This document shows positions 1 through 6,960 of a stretch of DNA of 22,418 nt, piece after piece. The DNA comes from Aquimarina sp. (lineage in GTDB: Bacteria; Bacteroidota; Bacteroidia; Flavobacteriales; Flavobacteriaceae). A program made the position numbers and the translations under genes. Below the pieces are notes generated by a model, which had not been told where the DNA came from, did not search any database, and worked only from the letters and a program-made list of their open reading frames with translations. The stretch is taken from NCBI GenBank assembly GCA_002697475.1, contig NZVW01000090.1, positions 1 to 22,418 on the forward strand, written 5' to 3'. Within the stretch, counting starts at the first letter, position 1. Every line of letters begins with the position of its first letter.

Positions 1-89
1 AAAAGTATAGAACTAAACGACTCATTAATTTTATGATATAGTTAATTTTATAAACTATTCATTAGCCATAACAGGCTTTAGTAGAATGT

Positions 90-872
90 TTATTCTTCCT
101 CTTGCTTAGCTACTTCTTCTGCAACAGTTTCTTTCTTAGAAGCATCTGCTTTAGCATCCTTTTTAGGAGTGTCTTTAGCAGCCTTTCTTTCATTTAATCC
201 TTCAGAGATAGCATTAGAAACATAAGTCATTACTTTGTCGATTGACTTAGAAGCATCATCATTCGCAGGGATTACATAATCCACTTGTCTTGGATCAGAG
301 TTGGTATCCACCATTGCGAATATAGGAATGTTTAATTTCTGTGCTTCTTTTACTGCTATATGCTCTCTTGTGATATCAACAACAAATAAAGCTCCCGGAA
401 GACGTGTCATATCAGAAATAGAACCAAGGTTCTTCTCTAATTTAGCTCTAAGACGATCTACTTGTAAACGCTCTTTCTTAGAAAGTGTGTTAAAAGTTCC
501 GTCTTTCTTCATTCTATCAATAGAAGCCATTTTCTTAACAGCTTTACGGATAGTAACAAAGTTAGTTAGCATACCACCTGGCCATCTTTCTGTGATGTAT
601 GGTTGGTTAGCTTGAGTTGCTTTTTCTGCTACAATTTCTTTAGCTTGTTTCTTAGTAGCAACAAAAAGAACTTTTCTTCCTGACGCTGCAATCTTTTTAA
701 GAGCCTCACAAGACTCTTCGATTTTTGCAGCAGTTTTATATAGGTTAATGATGTGAATCCCATTTCTTTCCATATAAATATATGGAGCCATATTAGGATC
801 CCATCTTCTTGTCAAGTGTCCGAAATGTACACCTGCGTCAAGCAATTCTTTTACTTCGATATTGTTTGCCAT
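90..872 (-). CDS. rpsB: 30S ribosomal protein S2
   Basis: Encodes a full-length S2 of 260 residues, which binds the 30S subunit between head and body and is needed to recruit S1. The N-terminus (VKELLDAGVHFGHLTRRWDP), the ERWPGGMLTN segment and the LPGALFVVDI / AMVDTNSDP segments are typical family signatures. The last ~30 residues form a Lys/Glu/Ala-rich tail beyond the usual ~230-residue core, common in this phylum. It is the third visible gene of rplM-rpsI-rpsB, separated from rpsI by a 132-base spacer with a strong hairpin. In relatives tsf usually follows; here the window ends 89 bases past the stop, and those bases hold no recognisable gene. Start ATG is supported by the conserved N-terminus. 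Confidence 0.98.
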   Translation of the reverse strand: MANNIEVKELLDAGVHFGHLTRRWDPNMAPYIYMERNGIHIINLYKTAAKIEESCEALKKIAASGRKVLFVATKKQAKEIVAEKATQANQPYITERWPGGMLTNFVTIRKAVKKMASIDRMKKDGTFNTLSKKERLQVDRLRAKLEKNLGSISDMTRLPGALFVVDITREHIAVKEAQKLNIPIFAMVDTNSDPRQVDYVIPANDDASKSIDKVMTYVSNAISEGLNERKAAKDTPKKDAKADASKKETVAEEVAKQEEE

Positions 873-904
873 TTTTGTAATAGTTTACGTTCTGTTGAAT
901 TAGC

Positions 905-979
905 AATACTTAAGTGGCTATCTTTAGCGATATGGCCTTAAGTATTTAGATGCTAAACTAACCCTCGATGTATACGAGG
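905..979 (-). promoter_or_regulatory. Hairpins in the rpsI-rpsB spacer (candidate S2 leader)
   Basis: The spacer between rpsI and rpsB contains a perfect 10-bp inverted repeat, AATACTTAAG at 905-914 with CTTAAGTATT at 937-946, enclosing 22 bases that can pair further (TATC 919-922 with GATA 929-932). Upstream in the mRNA is a second small hairpin, CCTCG 963-967 with CGAGG 975-979. Neither has a following T-run on the minus strand, so these are not simple terminators. Autoregulatory leaders before rpsB are known in other phyla; a similar role here is inference. Confidence 0.5.
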
Positions 980-1004
980 TAACAACAAATACATTTTTAA
1001 TAGA

Positions 1005-1391
1005 TTAACGTTTAGAGAACTGGAATTTCTTACGAGCTTTCTTCTGACCGAATTTCTTACGTTCAACCATTCTTGGGTCTCTTGTTAATAGACCTTCTGG
1101 CTTAAGAATACCTCTATTCTCTTCATCTAACTCACACATAGCTCTTGAAATTGCAAGACGAACAGCTTCTGCCTGTCCTGTAATTCCACCACCATATACA
1201 TTAACATTAATGTCAAACCTATCCTCATTACTAGTCATAGTAATAGGTTGGTTTACTTTATACTGTAATGTAGCTGTAGTAAAATATGCGTTAAGCTCTT
1301 TTTTGTTTACAGTGATGCTACCTGAGCCTTCTTTAACATATACTCTGGCAACTGCTGTTTTTCTACGACCAATTTTGTGAATAACTTCCAT
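1005..1391 (-). CDS. rpsI: 30S ribosomal protein S9
   Basis: S9 of 128 residues, a small-subunit head protein whose C-terminal tail reaches the P-site tRNA. The N-terminus (HKIGRRKTAVARVYVKEGSG), the central VYGGGITGQAEA motif and the basic C-terminus ending in FQFSKR are diagnostic; the terminal S-K-R is the expected tRNA-contacting end. The ATG overlaps the TAA stop of rplM by one base (TAATG at 1389-1393, minus strand), indicating translational coupling with L13. Length is normal for the family. Confidence 0.98.
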   Translation of the reverse strand: MEVIHKIGRRKTAVARVYVKEGSGSITVNKKELNAYFTTATLQYKVNQPITMTSNEDRFDINVNVYGGGITGQAEAVRLAISRAMCELDEENRGILKPEGLLTRDPRMVERKKFGQKKARKKFQFSKR

Positions 1392-1846
1392 TACTTAAAT
1401 TCGTTTAAGTTAACAGTTTTAGGCTTTTGTGCATCCTGATTGTGTTCAGCACCTGCATAAACCTTTAAATTACGGAATAATTCTGCACCTAATTTGTTTT
1501 TAGGAAGCATTCCTTTAACCGCTTTTTCAACTAATCGCTCTGGGTTCTTGCTAAATAACTCCTGAGCAGTAAGACTTCTTTGCCCTCCTGGGTAACCAGT
1601 GTGACGGATGTATGATTTCTCAGTCCACTTTTTACCAGTTAAGTTGATTTTTTCTGCGTTAGTAACGATAACGTTATCACCGCAATCAACGTGTGGGGTA
1701 AAGCTAGGCTTGTGCTTTCCTCTAAGTAGCTTTGCTACAACAGAAGATAGACGTCCTAAAGTCTGTCCTTCAGCATCTACAACTAACCATTCTTTGTTTG
1801 AATTGGTCTTGTTTGCAGATACCGTTTTGTAACTTAATGTGTCCAC
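1391..1846 (-). CDS. rplM: 50S ribosomal protein L13
   Basis: L13 of 151 residues, an early-assembly protein of the large subunit. Family signatures include WLVVDAEGQTLGRLSS, AKLLRGKHKPSFTPHVDCGD, the HTGYPGG segment and VKGMLPKNKLG. The chosen start is a GTG (1844-1846) giving MDTLSYKTVSANKT, the N-terminus usual for this family in Flavobacteriia; no better upstream ATG lies in frame. It is the first gene of the operon with rpsI and rpsB, about 50 bases downstream of a strong promoter, with a small hairpin in the leader. Confidence 0.98.
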   Translation of the reverse strand: MDTLSYKTVSANKTNSNKEWLVVDAEGQTLGRLSSVVAKLLRGKHKPSFTPHVDCGDNVIVTNAEKINLTGKKWTEKSYIRHTGYPGGQRSLTAQELFSKNPERLVEKAVKGMLPKNKLGAELFRNLKVYAGAEHNQDAQKPKTVNLNEFK

Positions 1847-1878
1847 ACTTAATAATTTTACTAATTAAACATTCCTTT

Positions 1879-1893
1879 CCTATCATAAATAGG
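1879..1893 (-). promoter_or_regulatory. Short hairpin at the 5' end of the rplM leader
   Basis: CCTAT (1879-1883) and ATAGG (1889-1893) form a 5-bp stem with a 5-base loop. It lies just downstream of the predicted start site on the minus strand, about 33 bases before the rplM GTG. It could protect the mRNA 5' end or be part of an L13 leader. Small size makes chance pairing possible. Confidence 0.3.
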
Positions 1894-1898
1894 GGGTG

Positions 1899-1929
1899 CA
1901 AATGTACAATTATATATTAATATAGCAAA
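1899..1929 (-). promoter_or_regulatory. Promoter of rplM-rpsI-rpsB
   Basis: On the minus strand TTTG (1926-1929) is followed after exactly 19 bases by TACATTTG (1899-1906). This matches the Bacteroidota housekeeping promoter form TTTG-N19-TAnnTTTG in full. Transcription would start near 1893, leaving a leader of about 47 bases before the rplM GTG. Confidence 0.85.
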
Positions 1930-1954
1930 CAGGATGTTGAGAATATTTTATGTA

Positions 1955-2128
1955 ATGATTCATTGATTTTCAGAATCATAAGTTTAGCTCTTTTCCGGGG
2001 TGTTGTAAAACAGGTTTACTCTAAATTTTTACTTGTTAATTTTTTACTAAAAAAACATAAGAGGTGTGACATTTTTAAAATTAAACTGTCATTTTAGTCG
2101 AATCAATCAATCAATCAAAAAACTGTCA
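1955..2128 (+). repeat. Short repeats in the spacer ahead of the DUF5916 gene
   Basis: The spacer 1930-2130 holds a 7-bp inverted repeat (ATGATTC 1955-1961 / GAATCAT 1973-1979). It also holds a tetranucleotide run of about four AATC units (2101-2118) and two copies of AAACTGTCA (2083-2091 and 2120-2128), one on each side of that run. No full TAnnTTTG promoter was found here. The tetranucleotide run ends 12 bases before the GTG, where copy-number change could alter spacing; four units is short, so this is only a possibility. Confidence 0.35.
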
Positions 2129-2130
2129 AC

Positions 2131-4821
2131 GTGAATAAGCTTATTTTTCTATTCCTTTTTTGCTGCAATTTAATCCTTGCACAGGATGAATTTACATCAA
2201 TTCCTAAAAGAATTTATACTACTAAACCACTTAATAATGCCAAGGCTCCTGTTATTGATGGGGTGATAGACGATCAGAGTTGGGATATAGTAGAGTGGAC
2301 AGTGGATTTTATAGAAACAAATCCTGATGAGAATACACCTCCTGATCAGGAATCAAAATTTAAGATTCTTTATGATCAAAAATATTTATATGTAGCCTAT
2401 CGATGCTATGATAAGGAACCGGAAAATATTGAAAAACGTTTATCAAGGAGAGATGGCTTTGCCGGAGATAGAATTACTATCATTTTAGATACATATCATG
2501 ATTTAAGAACAGCTTTTTCATTTACAGTAACTGCAGCAGGTGTCAAGGGAGATGAATTTGTTAGCCAGAATGGCGACAACTGGGATAGTAGCTGGAATCC
2601 TATATGGTATACCTCTGCAAAAATAGACAGTGAAGGCTGGACTGCAGAAGTAAAAATACCGCTAAGCCAATTGAAATTTGGTAATAGTAAAGAACAAATT
2701 TGGGGATTGCAGGTAACCCGTATGTTGTTCAGAAAACAAGAACGCTCTGCGTGGCAGAGAATACCCGCAGATGCTCCTGGTTTTATAAGTGAGTTCGGAG
2801 AGCTACACGGCTTAATTGATATCGAACCTCAAAAGCAGTTAGAGATTCAGCCTTTTGGAGTTGTACAATATGACACTTATCCTGAAGAGCAAGGAAATCC
2901 ATTCAGAGATGGTGATGACTTTAAAGTTAATGGAGGACTTGATGCTAAAATTGGTATTACAAATGATCTAACACTTGACCTTACTGTGAATCCTGATTTT
3001 GGTCAGGTTGAAGCTGACCCTGCTGCAATTGCTTTAGATGGTTTTCAGATTTTTTTCCAGGAGCAGAGACCTTTCTTTGTAGAAAACAAGAACATTTTTG
3101 ATTATCGTTTTGCTAATAACTCTGATAATTTATTCTACTCCAGAAGAATAGGGCGAAGCCCCCAGGGTTTTGTAGGATCTAGTCCGGTAAATACAGAATT
3201 TGTGGACACTCCTAAAAACACAACAATTTTAGGAGCAGCTAAATTTAGCGGTAAAACAAAAGATGGCTGGTCAATTGGTGTTCTGGAAAGTGTAACCTCC
3301 AGAGAGATAGCGAAGATTGAAGATGAGAATGGAAATCGAAGAGAAGCTTTAGTGGAGCCTATGACTAATTATTTTATAGGTAGAGTACAGAAAGATTTTA
3401 ATGAAAGAAATACCTTTATAGGTGGAATATTTACAGCTACGAACCGTAATCTGGATGATATTTTAAACATTGATTTTGATGACCCTAATACGGATGAGAC
3501 AGCAGAGCTTATAGGCTTAAGAGAGAATAATTTAAATTTTTTAAGGAAATCAGCATACACAGGAGGGTTAGATTTTAGACATAACTGGAAGGACAGAAAG
3601 TATTTTGTTGAAGGAAACATTGTAGCAAGTCATGTTGAAGGATCTCCCGAAGCCATTGAAGCTACGCAACGCGAGTTAACACATTTATTTCAAAGAAGTG
3701 ATGCGGATCATGTGGAAGTAGATCCTACAAGAACATCTTTAACCGGTACAGGAGGAAAATTGTCAGCGGGTAAATCTGGTGGTGGTAATTGGAGGTACGA
3801 TGGAGGTTTGTTTTGGAGATCTCCGGAATTAGAATTGAATGATGTGGGCTTCCTAAGACAGGCAGACGAAATTATTCAATTTGCAGGATTACGATACCTG
3901 TTTTTAAAACCCACTAAGTTTTATAGAAGAGCTAATGTGAGCCTTAATCAGTTTTCTACGTATGATTTTGAAGGTAATTATAATCGAATTCAATACGAGT
4001 TTAACGGGTATATCAATTATCAAAATAACTGGTGGACAGAAATTGGTTATGGACATAAGCCAAGGATATTTACCAACACTTTTTTAAGAGGAGGTCCAAG
4101 GTGGCGTTTTTCTGATGAAAATTTTGCCTTTCTGTTCTTTGGATCTGACCAAAGTAAAAAGTTTAATTTTACCTTAGGTCATGTGTATTCTTCCGCACAA
4201 CAGAATAATTTTTCGCTACAGCGATATGTTGTGCGCCTCAATTATCAGCCTTTTAATGCATTCAGTATTTCTTTGAACCCTGAATTTGAGAAAAACCCAA
4301 ACAAGACACAGTATGTAACTGAAGTTGATTTTAACGGAAATCCAAGGTATATAACTGCAAACATTGATCAGCAGACTTTGAGTGCCAGTATACGATTAAA
4401 CTATAATATTAACCCTAATTTGACAATACAGTATTATGGTCAACCATTTATATCCAGAGGGAGGTATACAGATTTTAACTTTGTTAACAACCCAACAGCT
4501 GATGATTTAAATGAGAGGGTAATATTGTACAATAATAGTCAGATATCATTTGCAGACGGTACTTACTCGGTTGATGAAGATGGTGGAGGTGTAGATTATA
4601 CCTTTGGCGACCCGGATTTCGCATTTGTGCAGTTCAGATCTAATTTGGTACTGCGATGGGAGTATATTCCGGGGTCAGAAATTTTTCTTGTATGGTCTCA
4701 AGGAGTTAATGGTTTAGGTGATGCCAGTAATCATTTGTTTAGAAGTTTAGATAATCAGATTTTACAGCAACAACCTGAGAATACATTTTTGATTAAGGCT
4801 ACTTACAGATTCGTTCTCTAA
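2131..4821 (+). CDS. DUF5916 outer-membrane protein with CBM9-like N-terminal domain
   Basis: An 896-residue exported protein. Residues 1-17 are a Sec signal peptide, with likely cleavage after LILA before QDEF. Residues ~35-230 resemble the family 9 carbohydrate-binding fold found in many Bacteroidota surface proteins (DGVIDDQSWD, then KILYDQKYLYVAYRCYD, then GWTAEVKIPLSQLKFG). The remainder (~235-896) is DUF5916: NPDFGQVEADPA and FFQEQRPFFVEN are its hallmark segments. The long alternating-aromatic stretch ending in a C-terminal YRFVL suggests an outer-membrane beta-barrel. No enzymatic function is established for the family and none is visible. Start is GTG, chosen because it directly gives the signal peptide. 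It stands alone, divergent from rplM. Confidence 0.9.
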   Translation: MNKLIFLFLFCCNLILAQDEFTSIPKRIYTTKPLNNAKAPVIDGVIDDQSWDIVEWTVDFIETNPDENTPPDQESKFKILYDQKYLYVAYRCYDKEPENIEKRLSRRDGFAGDRITIILDTYHDLRTAFSFTVTAAGVKGDEFVSQNGDNWDSSWNPIWYTSAKIDSEGWTAEVKIPLSQLKFGNSKEQIWGLQVTRMLFRKQERSAWQRIPADAPGFISEFGELHGLIDIEPQKQLEIQPFGVVQYDTYPEEQGNPFRDGDDFKVNGGLDAKIGITNDLTLDLTVNPDFGQVEADPAAIALDGFQIFFQEQRPFFVENKNIFDYRFANNSDNLFYSRRIGRSPQGFVGSSPVNTEFVDTPKNTTILGAAKFSGKTKDGWSIGVLESVTSREIAKIEDENGNRREALVEPMTNYFIGRVQKDFNERNTFIGGIFTATNRNLDDILNIDFDDPNTDETAELIGLRENNLNFLRKSAYTGGLDFRHNWKDRKYFVEGNIVASHVEGSPEAIEATQRELTHLFQRSDADHVEVDPTRTSLTGTGGKLSAGKSGGGNWRYDGGLFWRSPELELNDVGFLRQADEIIQFAGLRYLFLKPTKFYRRANVSLNQFSTYDFEGNYNRIQYEFNGYINYQNNWWTEIGYGHKPRIFTNTFLRGGPRWRFSDENFAFLFFGSDQSKKFNFTLGHVYSSAQQNNFSLQRYVVRLNYQPFNAFSISLNPEFEKNPNKTQYVTEVDFNGNPRYITANIDQQTLSASIRLNYNINPNLTIQYYGQPFISRGRYTDFNFVNNPTADDLNERVILYNNSQISFADGTYSVDEDGGGVDYTFGDPDFAFVQFRSNLVLRWEYIPGSEIFLVWSQGVNGLGDASNHLFRSLDNQILQQQPENTFLIKATYRFVL

Positions 4822-4877
4822 CTTTCTTTGAAACCACAGGAATTTAAAGTTATTTTGTGGCAAAACATATTTTGTAC

Positions 4878-6071
4878 ATGAAATACCTTTATTGTATCCT
4901 ATGCTTGCTTTTGATATCTTGTCAATCAAATAATTCTAAAACCGATATTTCAATCGTTGAAAAGGAAGAGCATAAAGAGGAATTCAAAGATTCTCTTGCA
5001 GTTTTTCTGGATTATTATGATAAGTTTTTCACAACTAATTTTAATGTATCTGAATGCCCGGGAGCTGCTGTAGTCATTGTCAAAGATTCAACAGTTATTT
5101 ATAAAAAAGGTTTTGGGGTTAAGCAACTTCATACAGAGGACTCTGTTGATGTCAATACAGTGTTCAGAATTGCGAGTTTGTCTAAAGGTGTGACAGCTGT
5201 ACTTGCAGGTAATATGGTGGATAAAGGTGAATTGTCCTGGGATATGAAAGTAAGGGATGTGGTACCTGGGTTTGCTTTAAAAGACAGAGCACAATCTGAT
5301 CGATTAGAGATACATCATCTATTGTCTCATACTGCAGGATTATATAAATATACGTTCAGTCGTCAGATTAGCAGCGGATTTTCCTTAGATCAATTAATCA
5401 AACAATTTAAGTATAAAGGTGTAGTGTCAAAAGAAGGCGCTGACTACGAATATCAAAATGCTATGTTTTCTGTAATAGAAAAGGCAATGGAGGGTCAGAC
5501 TCAAAAGACTTTCCAGCAGTTATTGGAAGAGCGAGTATTTAAACCTGCAGGTATGCATTCCGCCAGTGTAACTTTTGAAGAAATAAAGAATAGTGATAAT
5601 ATAGCGTTACCACATAAGTACAATCATTACTCAAAAAAATATTATTTGGCAGATCTTCACCAGAGTTACTATAATGTAGCAGCTGCAGGTGGTGTCAATG
5701 CTTCAATTACAGATATGGGTGAGTATTTAAAAGTTTTAATGGGATACAAGCCAAAGGTGATTTCTGAGAATAGCTTAGCGGATATCTTTAATCCTAGAAT
5801 ATGTACAAGTAATGAAGAAACCTATGTGAATTTATGGGAAGGTGTTACAGATTCTTACTATGCAATGGGATGGAGGATTCTGGATTATCATGGCAGAAGA
5901 ATTATCTATCATGGTGGTAATGTGAATGAATATAAGACTCAGCTTATGATTGATCCGGAAAATAAAGTAGGAATTTGCGTGTTGTTTAATGCTCCTAATG
6001 GTTTTAACGGGCCTGTGATTCCTACCTTTTTAAACTATTATGATTTCTTTAAAAAAATAAAAGCAGACTAA
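4878..6071 (+). CDS. Serine hydrolase lipoprotein, beta-lactamase/PBP class C fold
   Basis: A predicted periplasmic or outer-membrane lipoprotein. The ATG at 4878 gives MKYLYCILCLLLISC with a lipobox (LISC), making Cys14 the lipidated residue; a GTG 21 bases upstream is possible but spoils the short signal. The active-site set is complete: S-L-S-K at residues 100-103 (SxxK), Y-Q-N at 192-194 (YxN), and H-G-G at 345-347 in place of KTG. HGG is usual for the esterase / D-aminopeptidase-like members, so substrate cannot be told: true beta-lactamase, peptidase and esterase activities are all known in this superfamily. It follows the DUF5916 gene by 56 bases without a terminator, so co-transcription is possible. 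It converges on the TerC gene. Confidence 0.88.
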   Translation: MKYLYCILCLLLISCQSNNSKTDISIVEKEEHKEEFKDSLAVFLDYYDKFFTTNFNVSECPGAAVVIVKDSTVIYKKGFGVKQLHTEDSVDVNTVFRIASLSKGVTAVLAGNMVDKGELSWDMKVRDVVPGFALKDRAQSDRLEIHHLLSHTAGLYKYTFSRQISSGFSLDQLIKQFKYKGVVSKEGADYEYQNAMFSVIEKAMEGQTQKTFQQLLEERVFKPAGMHSASVTFEEIKNSDNIALPHKYNHYSKKYYLADLHQSYYNVAAAGGVNASITDMGEYLKVLMGYKPKVISENSLADIFNPRICTSNEETYVNLWEGVTDSYYAMGWRILDYHGRRIIYHGGNVNEYKTQLMIDPENKVGICVLFNAPNGFNGPVIPTFLNYYDFFKKIKAD

Positions 6072-6083
6072 AGGTCTGCTTTT
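6059..6083. terminator. Bidirectional terminator containing both stop codons in its loop
   Basis: AAAAGCAGAC (6059-6068) pairs perfectly with GTCTGCTTTT (6074-6083), loop TAAAG. T-runs follow on both strands. The TAA of the plus-strand hydrolase (6069-6071) and the TAG of the minus-strand TerC gene (6068-6070) fall in the loop or at its edge. It serves both convergent genes. Confidence 0.9.
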
Positions 6084-6901
6084 TTATTTTCTATTAGCTC
6101 TTCTTGTTTTGCTTTCTCGGCAAGTAAATTCTTTTGATATTTACTTTGAACAATATCTATAAGTACTAATACCACGATCACAAAATAGAAAGTTGTTTTA
6201 CTCATTGGAGTAATAGGATTCCCAAACAGATGTATATGTGCCAGATGTCCTCCTTCAGACAATAACATTATCCCAACTATTAAAAGTATAAATAATCCTA
6301 AAACCTCATAGAGTCTATTTTTTTGTAAAAAGTTTGAAACTTTATCAGCGAGCACAATCATCAATATACCTCCAATTACTATCGCTATAGTCATTAAGGT
6401 AAGTTGTCCCGCATACTCCATTCCACTGGTTAACGCCATAGCACTAAGTATAGAGTCAAATGAAAACACAAGATTCATGATCACTATCCAAAAAATAATC
6501 ATATTAGTAGAACCTTTAGAAGCCTTTTCTTCATTAGCTGCGTGTTCCTTAATTAGCATCATATGCCAGATTTCCTTAACCGCAGTATAGATAATGAATA
6601 CACCACCGGCAAGTACAATAATACTATGCACATTAAATTCAAATTCCATAATATTATTACCATGCAGGGAGGCAAAAGGCTTTTGGAAATATTGGATTAA
6701 CGACATTAAAGCAAATAGTAAAACAATTCTAAGTATAATTGCTAATCCAACCCCCATCTTACGTACAAAACTTTGCTTGTCTGCCGGGGCTTTTTTGGAT
6801 TCAAGAGATATGTATAATAGGTTGTCAAAACCTAAAACAGCTTGAAGTAGTACAAGCATTAAAAGAGTAAAAAGACTGTCTAATGTAAAAAGTTGCTCCA
6901 T
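6068..6901 (-). CDS. TerC family integral membrane protein
   Basis: A 277-residue inner-membrane protein with about seven hydrophobic segments. The TerC signatures are LGFDNLLYI (Asp26-Asn27, in the first helix) and FSFDSILSA (Asp149-Ser150), acidic pairs placed symmetrically in the two halves of the fold. TerC proteins are linked to tellurite resistance and, in Bacillus, to manganese export for secreted enzymes; the substrate here is unknown. A histidine-containing stretch GGHLAHIHLFGNP (217-229) lies after the penultimate helices, and the C-terminus is a charged cytoplasmic tail. The 3' end overlaps the hydrolase stop by 4 bases. It lies 59 bases downstream of polA on the same strand and has its own -7 box. 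Confidence 0.92.
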   Translation of the reverse strand: MEQLFTLDSLFTLLMLVLLQAVLGFDNLLYISLESKKAPADKQSFVRKMGVGLAIILRIVLLFALMSLIQYFQKPFASLHGNNIMEFEFNVHSIIVLAGGVFIIYTAVKEIWHMMLIKEHAANEEKASKGSTNMIIFWIVIMNLVFSFDSILSAMALTSGMEYAGQLTLMTIAIVIGGILMIVLADKVSNFLQKNRLYEVLGLFILLIVGIMLLSEGGHLAHIHLFGNPITPMSKTTFYFVIVVLVLIDIVQSKYQKNLLAEKAKQEELIENKKADL

Positions 6902-6926
6902 TGATTGGTTTAATTGGTTGAAGTTG

Positions 6927-6934
6927 CAAATATA
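6927..6934 (-). promoter_or_regulatory. Likely -7 box of the TerC gene promoter
   Basis: Minus-strand TATATTTG is a full TAnnTTTG match, 25 bases before the ATG. No TTTG is found 18-20 bases upstream, so the -33 part is poor. Read-through from polA remains possible, as no terminator is seen between the two genes. Confidence 0.5.
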
Positions 6935-6960
6935 GAGTTTTGATTAAATAATTTTTGTGA

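Noticed and set aside
4857..4877. GTG start for the serine hydrolase
   Set aside because: ATG at 4878 gives a compact lipoprotein signal; the extra residues have no support.
6901..6925. Short repeated ATTGGTT motif in the TerC leader
   Set aside because: Two near copies of a low-complexity 7-mer; too short to separate from chance.
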